A stretch of DNA of 64,000 nucleotides from Pseudomonas sp. St316 (GCF_018325905.1 NZ_AP021901.1:1488001-1552000), one strand, 5' to 3'; positions 26,722 through 35,414 are shown, counted from the first letter of the stretch. The notes: generated by a model not told the origin, from the letters alone. Numbers and translations are program-made.

Positions 26722-27849
26722 TCAGTAGCCGTTCTTTTCCAGCAACTGCGCGACGCTGCCAGTCTGTGGGCGCTTGAAATAGTTGAGCAGTTCACTGGCC
26801 CGGTTGGTGAAGATCCCATCGACGCCGGCATCCAGCACTTTCTTGAAGTCCACCGCTTCGTCCACGGTGTAGACATGCACCAACAGACCCTGGTCATGGG
26901 TGTACTGGTTCATCCACGGCTGCACCAGGTCCGCGTAGCTCTGGCTGCCGCCATGGGTCAACGCCGCGGACGGCCCAGTACCAATGGCGCCCTGGGCCTT
27001 GGCGTACTGAATCCATTTTTCGAATTCAGCCTTGTCCTTGGGTTCCTGCCTGGCGTAATAGGCGGCCTTGTCCGTTTCGCCGGACTCGGCAAAAGGCACC
27101 TTGGACTTGGGCTCGATGTTGCCTTCGCCCACCCACAACAGCAGGATCTTCGGCACCTTCGGCATCTCTTTGTGCAGCAGTTCGAGGCTGCTCTTTTCAA
27201 AGGTCTGCAAGACCACTTTACCCTTGCCCTGGCCGACCCCCGTGGCCCGCTTGGCCAGTTTCGACCCGGCCGGGCTCAGCCAACCGCGGTCCTGCAATTT
27301 GTCCTTCAGGTCGCGCTCGATGCCTGGGAACAGCTTCGGCTCCTTGGTTTCGACGTACAGCCCGGGTTTTTGCTGGGGATTGCCCTCGGCGATATTGATC
27401 ACTTCATCGAGGGTCAGGATTTTCAGGCCCACGAACGAAGGGCGCGCGCGGTCCGGGTAAGCGGTGTTGAACCAACTGCCGGCATCGAGGGTTTTGAGCT
27501 CCGCCATGGTGAATGCGTTGGCGGTGCTGTCCTTGCGCTCGGGGAATTTGACCGCGACATCCGTGGTGCGCAGCAGGCTGTCGTCATGCAGGACGAACAA
27601 CACGCCGTCCTTGCTGCGTTGCAGGTCCAGTTCCAAGTAGTCGGCGCCCAGGTCGCGGGCCAGCTTGTAGGCGGCAGCGGTGGATTCCGGCGCGTCGAAC
27701 GAGGCGCCGCGGTGGGCGATCACGGCGGGGTGAGGAATGCCCTGGAGGGCTGCCAGGGCCTTGGGGCCAGGGGCCTCGGACGCTTGGGTCTGGCCGAAGC
27801 CGAGCAACAGGCTCAGCATCAAGGCGGTGCGGGTGAAGGTGACAGGCAT
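26722..27849 (-). CDS. glpQ: Glycerophosphodiester phosphodiesterase, periplasmic GlpQ type
   Basis: 375 aa. Hydrolyses glycerophosphodiesters to glycerol-3-phosphate and an alcohol in the periplasm. Signal peptide (about 1-23, Q-T-Q-A-S-E-A). Catalytic signature I-A-H-R-G-A-S-F-D-A-P-E-S-T at about 43-56, the acidic pair in L-E-L-D-L-Q-R-S-K-D-G, and L-H-D-D-S-L-L-R-T-T. Length fits E. coli GlpQ (358). No glpT neighbour and no Pho box seen upstream. The gap 27850-28095 holds its promoter region and a small hairpin before the next gene. Confidence 0.92.
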   Translation of the reverse strand: MPVTFTRTALMLSLLLGFGQTQASEAPGPKALAALQGIPHPAVIAHRGASFDAPESTAAAYKLARDLGADYLELDLQRSKDGVLFVLHDDSLLRTTDVAVKFPERKDSTANAFTMAELKTLDAGSWFNTAYPDRARPSFVGLKILTLDEVINIAEGNPQQKPGLYVETKEPKLFPGIERDLKDKLQDRGWLSPAGSKLAKRATGVGQGKGKVVLQTFEKSSLELLHKEMPKVPKILLLWVGEGNIEPKSKVPFAESGETDKAAYYARQEPKDKAEFEKWIQYAKAQGAIGTGPSAALTHGGSQSYADLVQPWMNQYTHDQGLLVHVYTVDEAVDFKKVLDAGVDGIFTNRASELLNYFKRPQTGSVAQLLEKNGY

Positions 27850-28095
27850 GCTCGAAATCCTTTCGTAGGTGTATGCAAAAACCTATCTTTTAGCAACTGA
27901 ACGCTGTCGGCGCTATCGCCATACCGACATAAACCTGTGCAAAGCAGATTTTTCCCACGCATTTGCAGGATGCTTTGCAGTACCCTTGGCAGCATCAGTT
28001 TCCCCGGCAGAGGGAAACCTTAAATCCTGTGTCCGCTTGCCCTGCGTGTAAACCATCGATCAGACGTCCCCAGGGACGCATCCATGAGGTTTACC

Positions 28096-28422
28096 ATGCG
28101 CACCACTTCGACATTCATCTGCCAGGCCGCCGACCAGCTCAAGGGGTTTGTCGGCTTGAACCGCAAGACCGGCCAATACATCGTGCGGTTCAGCGAAGAC
28201 GCTTTCGGCATGGACGTGGCCGACGACGGCATCATCCCCACCTGCGAGTTTGTCTGGGCTCCCGCGGCAGACGGCACCATGGCCCTCAAGCGCGAGCGAA
28301 TCCAGTTGTTGCAGGACCTGCACATCGACGACCGGATCAACCTCACCGAACCTTTGCGGGTGTACATGGCGCGCAGCGATCTGCCAGAAATCGTGGCGGT
28401 ACGGCAGTTGGTGGAAGGCTGA
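28096..28422 (+). CDS. Conserved hypothetical protein
   Basis: 108 aa from the ATG at 28096, which has GAGG 6 bases upstream; an ATG at 28084 is also possible. Soluble, mixed alpha/beta character, e.g. F-V-G-L-N-R-K-T-G-Q-Y-I-V-R-F-S-E-D-A-F-G and E-P-L-R-V-Y-M. A small hairpin CGTCCC-CA-GGGACG (about 28064-28079) lies just before the starts and could affect initiation. No recognised domain. Confidence 0.65.
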   Translation: MRTTSTFICQAADQLKGFVGLNRKTGQYIVRFSEDAFGMDVADDGIIPTCEFVWAPAADGTMALKRERIQLLQDLHIDDRINLTEPLRVYMARSDLPEIVAVRQLVEG

Positions 28423-28450
28423 GCCCCAATCTTGAATTGAGCGGAGATCC

Positions 28451-28744
28451 TGTGGGAGCAAGCTCAGCTCCCACAAGGGATTTGTGGTGAAGGCAGGATC
28501 TGTTAACACTCGAGATTCCGTGTGGGAGTGAGCTTGCTCGCGATGGCGGTGTGTCAGTCATGGTGATGTTGGCTGATCCACCGCTATCGCGAGCAAGCTC
28601 AGCTCCCACAGGGATTGGTGGTGAAGGCAGGATCTATGAACACTCGAGATTCCGGGTGGGAGCGAGCTTGCTCGCGATGGCGGTATGTCAGTCACGATGA
28701 TCTGGGCTGATCCACCGCTATCGCGAGCAAACTCCCACAGGTTT
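28451..28744. repeat. REP cluster with a 134-bp tandem duplication
   Basis: A short REP hairpin (28451-28475) is followed by two tandem copies of a 134-base unit (28477-28610 and 28611-28744). Each copy has a unique stretch (GTGGTGAAGGCAGGATCT) plus a facing REP pair. The copies differ at scattered positions, and the second has a shortened final arm. It fills the gap between the 108-aa gene and the ABM gene. Confidence 0.85.
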
Positions 28745-28756
28745 TTTATCCTGGCA

Positions 28757-29071
28757 TCAGGTTTGGCGTCGGAACGCATAATCGCGTTCGACCTTGCACA
28801 CCCTCGTATGGCAATGGATATACCAGGTGGAGCGGCCGCGCTCGCGGATCGCGCTGTGTTCGGGATGCTCCTTCCAGGCCAGGATCGCAGCTTCATCGCT
28901 CCAATAGGACACGGTAATCCCCAGACCATCGTCGCCACGGGCCGACTCTACGCCTAAAAATCCGGGCTGCTCCTGGGCAAGGGCGAGCATGCGCTCAGCC
29001 GCTTGGGCGTAACCTTGGTCCCCCTCAGTGCGCAGGGAGGTGAAAATCACCGCGTAGTAGTGGGCACTCAT
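28757..29071 (-). CDS. Antibiotic biosynthesis monooxygenase (ABM)-fold protein
   Basis: 104 aa, single ferredoxin-like ABM domain: Y-A-V-I-F-T-S-L-R at the N-terminus, Q-P-G-F-L-G-V-E-S, then I-T-V-S-Y-W-S-D-E-A-A-I-L-A-W-K, the usual W-x-S-E-E-A-x-x-x-W segment. Such proteins are cofactor-free oxygenases or small-molecule binding dimers; the substrate is unknown. Its ATG overlaps the stop of the amidotransferase-like gene (ATGA), so the two are coupled. Confidence 0.85.
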   Translation of the reverse strand: MSAHYYAVIFTSLRTEGDQGYAQAAERMLALAQEQPGFLGVESARGDDGLGITVSYWSDEAAILAWKEHPEHSAIRERGRSTWYIHCHTRVCKVERDYAFRRQT

Positions 29072-29778
29072 CGTGTTGTCCTGGCGCAGGCTTCGACAAA
29101 CGCGTTGATCAGTGGTGGTACGCGCCCCTCCAGCGCAGCACGCTCAGGCTGGAAAAGCGTCGCGACAAAGAATGGATGATCGTGCAGCTCTACCGCTCGC
29201 AGATCGCCGGCCGAATCGCGGGCAACGGCACGCAGGCGCTGATTGAGCAAGTCTTCTTCAAAGTCCGGGTTGACCCCGAAGCGGCAGTGATAGCCCTCGA
29301 ATACCATCTGGCGACCATAAGCCTTGGCAATCAACGAGTCTGCATCGAGCTGAAGGCTGTCGATGGTTTCGATCAAGGCACAGCTCAGCGGCGTCAGCAG
29401 CGCGCGCTCAGCCTCGGGGTCGGTTTCGCCATGGGCGGCATCGGCCCACCCCATCACGTTGCGGGCGTATTCCAGCACGGCATGTTGAAAACCACCGCAG
29501 GTACCCAGGAAAGGGCGACGTTGTTCGCGGGCAAAACGAATCGCCTGCAGGGCGCCGTTTTCGTTTCGGTAGGGGCTGCCCGGCACGCACCAGATACCGT
29601 CGAAGTCCTCTAGCACTGCGTTGTCGGCGATGAGCGGCGTTGCTAGCCATTGGACGCGAATATTATGGCCGGTTTGCCCACCGGCCAGCTCAAGTGCGAT
29701 GGGGATCGCGCGGTGAGCGGTGATGTGTGGGTCGTGGTCGCCGACCAGGGCGATGTGTAAAGGACGCTGTTTTTCCAT
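29068..29778 (-). CDS. CTP synthase C-terminal-like glutamine amidotransferase homologue, His replaced
   Basis: 236 aa, class I glutamine amidotransferase fold, closest in pattern to the C-terminal half of CTP synthase ('CTP synthase C-terminal region-related (seleno)protein' type). The nucleophile elbow G-T-C-G-G-F-Q is present near residue 93. The other triad residues, F-H-P-E in PyrG, read L-F-Q-P-E here, so His is Gln. No synthetase half is present. Glutaminase activity is therefore doubtful. In an operon with the ABM protein and divergent from a LysR gene, its likely regulator. Confidence 0.8.
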   Translation of the reverse strand: MEKQRPLHIALVGDHDPHITAHRAIPIALELAGGQTGHNIRVQWLATPLIADNAVLEDFDGIWCVPGSPYRNENGALQAIRFAREQRRPFLGTCGGFQHAVLEYARNVMGWADAAHGETDPEAERALLTPLSCALIETIDSLQLDADSLIAKAYGRQMVFEGYHCRFGVNPDFEEDLLNQRLRAVARDSAGDLRAVELHDHPFFVATLFQPERAALEGRVPPLINAFVEACARTTR

Positions 29779-29818
29779 GAGAGACTCGCCGCTTGTTGAT
29801 TCCTGGTCGCCACTATAG

Positions 29819-29849
29819 ATTGGCGTTCACGCAATCAATATTGGCGTTT
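29819..29849. promoter_or_regulatory. Putative LysR operator with 21-base-spaced direct repeats
   Basis: ATTGGCGTT occurs at 29819 and again at 29840, exactly two helical turns apart, between the divergent amidotransferase and LysR genes. The first copy is also part of an imperfect palindrome (ATTG...CAAT). Fits an autoregulated LysR operator. Confidence 0.45.
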
Positions 29850-29855
29850 ACCCAA

Positions 29856-30740
29856 GTGATCAATGCAGCAGCGCACTATCGTCTGGACTATCCCGACCTG
29901 TCCCTGATCCTCGCACTGGTCCGTGGCGGCTCACTGGCCCGGGCCGCTCGATTGCTGCAGGTGGACGTGTCCACAGTGTTTCGTTCGGTACGTCGGCTGG
30001 AGGCGGCCCTGGGTCAGCCCTTGTTTGAAAAAAGCCGTTCCGGGTACTTGCCCACGAACCTGGCCCAGGCACTGGCCGAGCAAGCCGAGCGCGCCGAACA
30101 GGCCTTGGAGGCGGCGCGGGTGGGTGTGGAGCAGGGCGGCGAGGTCATCAGCGGGACGGTACGCCTGACGTGCAGCGACTCGGTGCTGCAAGCGTTGCTG
30201 CTGCCTGCGCTGGCGCGCTTCATGCCCGCTTACCCGGCGTTGACCCTTGAGCTGAGCACCTCGAACGACTTTGCCAACCTGAGCCGCCGCGATGCCGACA
30301 TTGCGTTACGCCTGACCCGTACGCCGCCGGAACACCTGGTCGGTCGAAAGCTGGGCAACGTGGCTTACCGGGTATGTGCCAGCGCCACCTACCTGCGCTC
30401 GGCGAATACGGATGACCTGGCTTCCATGATCTGGATCGCACCGGACGATTTCCTCCCGGATCACCCCACGGTAGCCTGGCGCCGCCAGCATCTGCCCGGC
30501 GTGGTGCCCGCCTATCGCTGCAACAGCATGCTCTCGGTCACCGAACTGGTGCGAGCTGGCTTGGGTGTGGCGGCGCTGCCGGACTTTCTGATAGATGAAC
30601 ACCAGGGCCTGATGCCCCTTGGCGAACCGCTGGAGGGGTACGACACAGCCCTGTGGCTACTGACCCGCCCCGACTGCCGAGCCTTGCGCTCGGTGGTGAC
30701 CTTGTTCGATGAGCTGGGGCGCAATCTGCGCTGGCGCTGA
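29856..30740 (+). CDS. LysR-family transcriptional regulator
   Basis: About 294 aa from the GTG at 29856; the start is uncertain (TTG at 29841 or 29793 also in frame, none with a good ribosome binding site). N-terminal winged HTH: L-A-R-A-A-R-L-L-Q-V-D-V-S-T-V-F-R-S-V-R, then L-E-A-A-L-G-Q-P-L-F-E-K-S. A periplasmic-binding-like effector domain follows (from about 95). Divergent from the amidotransferase/ABM operon, which it probably controls. Confidence 0.88.
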   Translation: MINAAAHYRLDYPDLSLILALVRGGSLARAARLLQVDVSTVFRSVRRLEAALGQPLFEKSRSGYLPTNLAQALAEQAERAEQALEAARVGVEQGGEVISGTVRLTCSDSVLQALLLPALARFMPAYPALTLELSTSNDFANLSRRDADIALRLTRTPPEHLVGRKLGNVAYRVCASATYLRSANTDDLASMIWIAPDDFLPDHPTVAWRRQHLPGVVPAYRCNSMLSVTELVRAGLGVAALPDFLIDEHQGLMPLGEPLEGYDTALWLLTRPDCRALRSVVTLFDELGRNLRWR

Positions 30741-30833
30741 CTTTTAACGGGCAATGTGTGCATGGCTCAATGGATGACGTTCCTCCAACGGTTATAGTGC
30801 CTTGCGCACCAGCCCTTGGCAGAGAACATCACG

Positions 30834-31367
30834 ATGACGAAGTCTTCCCAACCCACTCCCGCCGCACCCGTTGACCACTTGCGTTTTCATCGCCCCCACG
30901 CGCATCTGGCGCCGACCTTTGGCAATGACCGCTTTGCGCTGAGAGCGGAGGCGTTCGCGCGTTTTTTCGGGACGCCGATGTTCCTCGGTGCGCAAACCCT
31001 GATCGTGCTGCTATGGGTCAGCCTGAACCTGGTGGGGGTCTTTCATTTCGATGCCTACCCGTTCATTTTGCTGAATCTGGCGTTCAGCCTGCAGTCGGCC
31101 TATGCCGCGCCGCTGATTTTGCTGGCACAAACCCGTCAGGCTGCTCGGGACAAAGCCCAGGCGGAAGCCGATGCCCAGCATCGTGAAGCCTTGGCCATCG
31201 CCAACAGCGAGCGTCAGGCCCAGGCCGCGCAGAATACGGCGCAGTTGCTTGAGTTGTTGGAGCAGAACACCCGCCTGACGGAAATGACCAAGGCATTGAC
31301 CGAGCGTATCGACAACTTGACCACTGAAATGCATCAGAAGGTCGTGCACACCCCATCGGTGCAGTAG
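30834..31367 (+). CDS. DUF1003 membrane protein
   Basis: 177 aa from the ATG at 30834. DUF1003 family: a cytoplasmic start, two membrane helices (about 48-68 and 76-96, with F-H-F-D-A-Y-P-F-I-L-L-N-L between them), then a long Gln/Ala-rich coiled coil (about 105-170) in the cytoplasm. Function unknown in the family. Single gene, convergent with the TetR gene. Confidence 0.85.
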   Translation: MTKSSQPTPAAPVDHLRFHRPHAHLAPTFGNDRFALRAEAFARFFGTPMFLGAQTLIVLLWVSLNLVGVFHFDAYPFILLNLAFSLQSAYAAPLILLAQTRQAARDKAQAEADAQHREALAIANSERQAQAAQNTAQLLELLEQNTRLTEMTKALTERIDNLTTEMHQKVVHTPSVQ

Positions 31368-31389
31368 CCCTTCATTCCAGGGTTCTTGA

Positions 31390-31998
31390 TCAGGCTTGGT
31401 AACGGCTCAGGAACATGTCGAGTGCCGACTCGATTACCTGCGCCTGTTCGTCCGCGGTCAGGCTCGGTTGGCCCATTGAAATCTGCGGCCAGAAGGCAAA
31501 CGTCTTGAGCAACCCGTGCATCTGCTGGGCGGCAAACGCCGGCTCTGCGGGTTTCAACCGACCATCGGCCTGGGCCTGGCGAATCCAGACAGTCAAGCCT
31601 TCCTCGCGCTCGCCCATGCGCGCAACCATGTCCTGGGCCCGCTCAGGGGAATGAATGGTTGCCGCGATGGCAATGCGCGCCAGATCGAGAAAATTCTCGC
31701 CCGCCAGCAAGTGCAGCTTGGCTTGCAACAACGCCTGAAGCTGCTCCCGAAGAGGTTTTTCCGAGCTGTAGGCGGTGTCTTGTTCGGCCGTGATGCTGTT
31801 CCATAACCGATTGAGGATTTCGGCAAACAACGCTTCCTTGCTCGGGAAGTGGTTGTACACCGTGCGCTTCGACACGCCGGCCGTCGCCGCGATCCTGTCC
31901 ATGCTGGTGATTTCGAAACCGCTGCTGCGAAATTCGGCAATCGCGGCCTGGAGAATGGCTTCGCGTTTTCGTTCGGTGAGGCGCTGCGGTACGGTCAT
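31390..31998 (-). CDS. TetR-family transcriptional regulator
   Basis: 202 aa from the ATG at 31998. The N-terminal HTH includes R-I-A-A-T-A-G-V-S-K-R-T-V-Y-N-H-F-P-S-K-E-A-L-F as the recognition region (about 35-58); the rest is an all-helical ligand domain of the TetR_C type. Divergent from the metallo-beta-lactamase-fold gene, with a perfect palindrome between them, so it probably represses that gene and itself. Confidence 0.9.
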   Translation of the reverse strand: MTVPQRLTERKREAILQAAIAEFRSSGFEITSMDRIAATAGVSKRTVYNHFPSKEALFAEILNRLWNSITAEQDTAYSSEKPLREQLQALLQAKLHLLAGENFLDLARIAIAATIHSPERAQDMVARMGEREEGLTVWIRQAQADGRLKPAEPAFAAQQMHGLLKTFAFWPQISMGQPSLTADEQAQVIESALDMFLSRYQA

Positions 31999-32069
31999 GG
32001 GCACTCGTCGGTCGAGAGAGGGAAATTACACTCGGTAGTTTACTTGCTCCCGGGATTCATGCAATCTAG

Positions 32070-32093
32070 AAACTACACCGACTGGTGTAGTTT
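32070..32093. promoter_or_regulatory. Putative TetR operator (perfect palindrome)
   Basis: Half-site AAACTACACC (32070-32079), 4-base spacer, then its exact reverse complement (32084-32093). It lies between the divergent regulator and hydrolase genes, the usual place for a TetR operator; a related half-like sequence is at 32029-32042 nearer the regulator. Confidence 0.75.
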
Positions 32094-32183
32094 TTGTCGT
32101 GAACGGCTGAGCGAACCTCGCAGCCATCAAACGTCCCACAAAGGCGAAGCGTAATTCGACGACGTCCCTGGAGTGATCGCACC

Positions 32184-33242
32184 ATGAGTATTCCGTCTTC
32201 CGCGACCGACAGCGCGGCCGCCAACCCGGCTTCCCGACACGAACAAGGGAAGTACCACAATCACGCCCATACACCGCGGGAAGGCTTCGGCCAGATGCTG
32301 CGCATCATCTGGAACATGCTCCTGCACAAGCCGCGTACCACCCGTCCTGCGGGAGCCATCACGGTCCAGCCGCTGACACGTGCCAAGTTGCTGGCAGCCC
32401 CCAACAACAGCGTCTTCCGCCTGGGCCACTCCACCGTCCTGCTCAAGCTGCGCGACAAATTCTGGCTGACCGACCCGGTGTTCTCCGAGCGCGCTTCTCC
32501 CGTGCAGTGGGCCGGGCCCAAGCGTTTTCACCAACCGCCCATCAGCCTGGAAGAGCTGCCGCCGATCGAAGCCGTGATCCTTTCCCATGATCATTACGAC
32601 CACCTCGACCACCAGGCCATCCTCAAGCTCGCCGCCAAGACCCGGCACTTCCTGACACCCCTTGGCGTGGGTGACACTCTGGTCAAATGGGGTATCGAGG
32701 CCAGCAAGGTGCGTCAGCTGGATTGGTGGCAGGGGACCGAGGTGGACGGTATCGAATTCATCGCCACGCCCTCGCAGCATTTTTCCGGTCGTGGCCTGTT
32801 CGACGGTAACGGCACGCTATGGGCTTCCTGGGTGATGATCGATGGCGGCACGCGGATTTTCTTCAGCGGCGACACCGGTTATTTCGATGGCTTCAAGCGC
32901 ATCGGCGCGCAATACGGCCCCTTTGACCTGACGTTGATGGAAACCGGCGCCTACAACGTCGATTGGCCCCACGTGCATATGCAGCCCGAGCAAACTCTCC
33001 AAGCGCATATCGACCTCAGGGGCCATTGGCTGCTGCCGATCCACAACGGCACCTTCGACCTGGCAATGCATGCCTGGTATGAACCCTTCGATCGCATCCT
33101 GGCTCTGGCGTGGGAGCGCAACGTGTCCATCACCACGCCACAGATGGGCGAAGCCTTCACCTTGAACCAGCCGCAACGTGGCCGGGCCTGGTGGCTGGAT
33201 GTGGAGGCCGCGGCCTATCAGAACCAGACTGGCGCTGCCTGA
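32184..33242 (+). CDS. MBL-fold hydrolase (NAPE-PLD/UlaG-like)
   Basis: 352 aa. The zinc-binding signature S-H-D-H-Y-D-H-L-D is at about residues 134-142; F-S-G-D-T-G-Y-F-D supplies the bridging Asp, and the G-H-S-T-V-L-L segment opens the fold. Overall pattern is that of N-acyl-phosphatidylethanolamine phospholipase D-like and UlaG-like hydrolases. No signal peptide, so cytosolic or membrane-associated. Substrate unknown. Controlled by the divergent TetR by inference. Confidence 0.87.
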   Translation: MSIPSSATDSAAANPASRHEQGKYHNHAHTPREGFGQMLRIIWNMLLHKPRTTRPAGAITVQPLTRAKLLAAPNNSVFRLGHSTVLLKLRDKFWLTDPVFSERASPVQWAGPKRFHQPPISLEELPPIEAVILSHDHYDHLDHQAILKLAAKTRHFLTPLGVGDTLVKWGIEASKVRQLDWWQGTEVDGIEFIATPSQHFSGRGLFDGNGTLWASWVMIDGGTRIFFSGDTGYFDGFKRIGAQYGPFDLTLMETGAYNVDWPHVHMQPEQTLQAHIDLRGHWLLPIHNGTFDLAMHAWYEPFDRILALAWERNVSITTPQMGEAFTLNQPQRGRAWWLDVEAAAYQNQTGAA

Positions 33243-33262
33243 CACCTGAAGACTCGATCCGA

Positions 33263-33580
33263 TTATTCGATCATCGCATAGTCGGGCCGCCCCATCGGGT
33301 CCGGCGTGGCGCCTTTGATATTCATGCCACGCCCTGGTGCAAAGCCGGGGAAGAAGACCAGGCCCTCGGCTTCAAGACAGAACGCGAGCGCCAGGCGTGT
33401 CACATCGAGCAACTCGCCTCCCGCTTCGAAGCGCCGGATAGCCTTGACCGAGACCCCGGACTGGCGGGACAACTCCTCGACACTCCAGCCCAGCATCGCT
33501 CGGGCCTGTGCGCTGTGTGCAGGGGTGAATTGATAGACGGCGATGCGTTCAAGAGTGGTTTTGATTGCGAGAGAGGCCAT
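33263..33580 (-). CDS. Small XRE-type HTH regulator
   Basis: 105 aa from the ATG at 33580, with GGAG 6 bases upstream; the open frame continues upstream without homology. The HTH is R-A-M-L-G-W-S-V-E-E-L-S-R-Q-S-G-V-S-V-K (about 30-49), followed by A-I-R-R-F-E-A-G. The C-terminus is short. It is not coupled to a toxin gene. Target unknown. Confidence 0.8.
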   Translation of the reverse strand: MASLAIKTTLERIAVYQFTPAHSAQARAMLGWSVEELSRQSGVSVKAIRRFEAGGELLDVTRLALAFCLEAEGLVFFPGFAPGRGMNIKGATPDPMGRPDYAMIE

Positions 33581-33665
33581 GGGGTACTCCAAAGCTGTGG
33601 GATTCAAAAAAAGCACTGTGTTTTTGTACAGTTGTTTTGAGTCCCGATCAATCTCATTTTTTTGA

Positions 33666-34442
33666 TCAATGACCGGCGGTCTTTTCCAGCCAGGCGCTCG
33701 GGGCGTGACCCAGTACCCGGCGGAACATGGTGGAAAACGCGGCGGGGCTGTCGTAGCCCAGATCCAGGGCAATGCGGGTTACCGAATCGCCTACGGCCAA
33801 TCGAGACAATGCCGACATCACACACGCCTGTTGCCGCCATTGGCTGAAACTTACCCCGGTTTGCTGGCTGAACAGGCGGTTGAACGAGCGCAAGCTGATA
33901 GGTAACTGCGCCGCCCATTGCACGGGCGAGACGTGGGCGTTGGGGTGTTTCAGAAATCCCTGACACAGGCCTAGCAGACGCGGGTCCTTGGGCAGTGGAA
34001 GGTGCAGCGGCAAATGCGCGCTGCGGGCCAGTTCGTGCAGCAACAGATTGATCAATGCACCGTCGCGTCCAACCTCATCGTAGTCCGGCGCAAGCTCCAC
34101 GGCTTCCAGCAGCAACTGGCGCATCAAGGGCGACACATTGATGACTTGGCAGCGGGTGTCCATGGCCGTTACGGCGGCCGGTTCGATATACAAACTTCGA
34201 GTGCTGACGCCCAGCATCAGTACCTCATGGGCAACCCCGGGCGGTATCCACACCGCCCGTTGCGGCGGCACCACCCAATTGCCATCCGACGTGCTGACCT
34301 GCATGACCCCGGTGGCGCCGTAGAGCAACTGCGCGCGCCGGTGGGTATGGCGCGGCAACCGGTGACCGTCGGGGTAATCCGTGCCGATAGCCACTACAGG
34401 CCGTGGCGTGTCGTCCAGCAGGTCAATCGAAACATTGCGCAT
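33666..34442 (-). CDS. AraC-family transcriptional regulator
   Basis: 258 aa from the ATG at 34442 (M-R-N-V-S-I-D-L-L); an ATG at 34478 is also in frame. N-terminal cupin-like sensor domain (R-H-T-H-R-R-A-Q-L-L-Y-G), C-terminal double HTH with F-N-R-L-F-S-Q-Q-T-G-V-S-F and I-A-L-D-L-G-Y-D-S-P-A-A-F-S-T-M-F-R-R. Divergent from the TauE-type exporter gene, a likely target. Confidence 0.9.
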   Translation of the reverse strand: MRNVSIDLLDDTPRPVVAIGTDYPDGHRLPRHTHRRAQLLYGATGVMQVSTSDGNWVVPPQRAVWIPPGVAHEVLMLGVSTRSLYIEPAAVTAMDTRCQVINVSPLMRQLLLEAVELAPDYDEVGRDGALINLLLHELARSAHLPLHLPLPKDPRLLGLCQGFLKHPNAHVSPVQWAAQLPISLRSFNRLFSQQTGVSFSQWRQQACVMSALSRLAVGDSVTRIALDLGYDSPAAFSTMFRRVLGHAPSAWLEKTAGH

Positions 34443-34555
34443 CGAGCGGTATCCAGCGATTGGCGTAAACACAAACATTATTGGCTTACTTGCTGAAGCA
34501 GGCCAAGCCCCATCGCTCTATCGTCGTCCTCTCTCAAATTAACGGATGGCGCGCG

Positions 34556-35371
34556 ATGTTCTACCTCTTGCTGGCACTCTTCGGCTGCATGACTGGCGTC
34601 ACTGCCGTGTTGTTCGGCTTCGGCGGCGGATTCGTCGTGGTGCCCTTGCTATACCGCATGCTCACCGCCAGCAACGGCGCTGACGACCCTATCGGCCAAT
34701 CGGCGATGCACATTGCCGTGGCGACCTCGACCTGCGTGATGATCGTCAACGCGCTGATCGCCACCGCCAAGCATCACCGCGCTGGTAACCTCATTCGCCA
34801 CTACGTATGGCCGTTGGGTGGCTTCATCGGCCTGGGCGCTACCGTTGGAGCCGTTGCCGCGATGTGGGCGAGTGGCGAAATCATTCGCTATGCCTTCATC
34901 GTTTATCTGGGCGTGACCATTCTGGACTGCTTGTTCAGGCGCGGCTTTCTGACACAGTCTGAGGCTGTAATCCCACGGCGATTGGGTAGGGCAGAGGTAT
35001 CGGCAGGCGGAATCAGCATCGGTGCCATCGCCACTTTTCTGGGTGTAGGTGGCAGTGTCATGACAGTGCCGTTGCTGCGCCGTTGTGGGCTGAACATGTC
35101 GCGCGCGACGTCCATGGCTAACCCGTTGAGTTTGCCGGTTGCGGTCGCCGGAACTGTTACCTACATGGCTTTGGCGAGCTTCACCGGGACAGATCTTGGC
35201 ACTTGGTACATCGGTTATGTCGACTTGCTGGCTTTTGTTGCACTCACCTTCGGCGCGCTCCTGGGCATCCGTCTGGCGACGCCATGGATCGGGCGGATAC
35301 CGGATCGATTTCACGCCTGGGTCTATATTGGATTGTTGGTTATTGTGATGCTGGGTATATCGATACAATAA
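34556..35371 (+). CDS. TauE/SafE (TSUP) family membrane transporter
   Basis: 271 aa, about eight membrane helices in two similar halves. The N-terminal half has F-G-F-G-G-G-F-V-V-V-P-L-L and the second half has F-L-G-V-G-G-S-V-M-T-V-P-L-L, the repeated glycine-rich signature of the sulfite/organosulfonate transporter family. ATG at 34556; upstream frames lack support. Substrate unknown; probably controlled by the divergent AraC regulator. Confidence 0.87.
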   Translation: MFYLLLALFGCMTGVTAVLFGFGGGFVVVPLLYRMLTASNGADDPIGQSAMHIAVATSTCVMIVNALIATAKHHRAGNLIRHYVWPLGGFIGLGATVGAVAAMWASGEIIRYAFIVYLGVTILDCLFRRGFLTQSEAVIPRRLGRAEVSAGGISIGAIATFLGVGGSVMTVPLLRRCGLNMSRATSMANPLSLPVAVAGTVTYMALASFTGTDLGTWYIGYVDLLAFVALTFGALLGIRLATPWIGRIPDRFHAWVYIGLLVIVMLGISIQ

Positions 35372-35414
35372 ATCGCTGCACGGCGTTGTTCGAAATCTAG
35401 TGGAGGAGAATGGC

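Noticed and set aside
28439..28744. CRISPR-like array of spaced repeats
   Set aside because: The repeats are REP inverted pairs of the type spread all over the window, with a 134-base tandem duplication; spacing is irregular and no cas gene is near.
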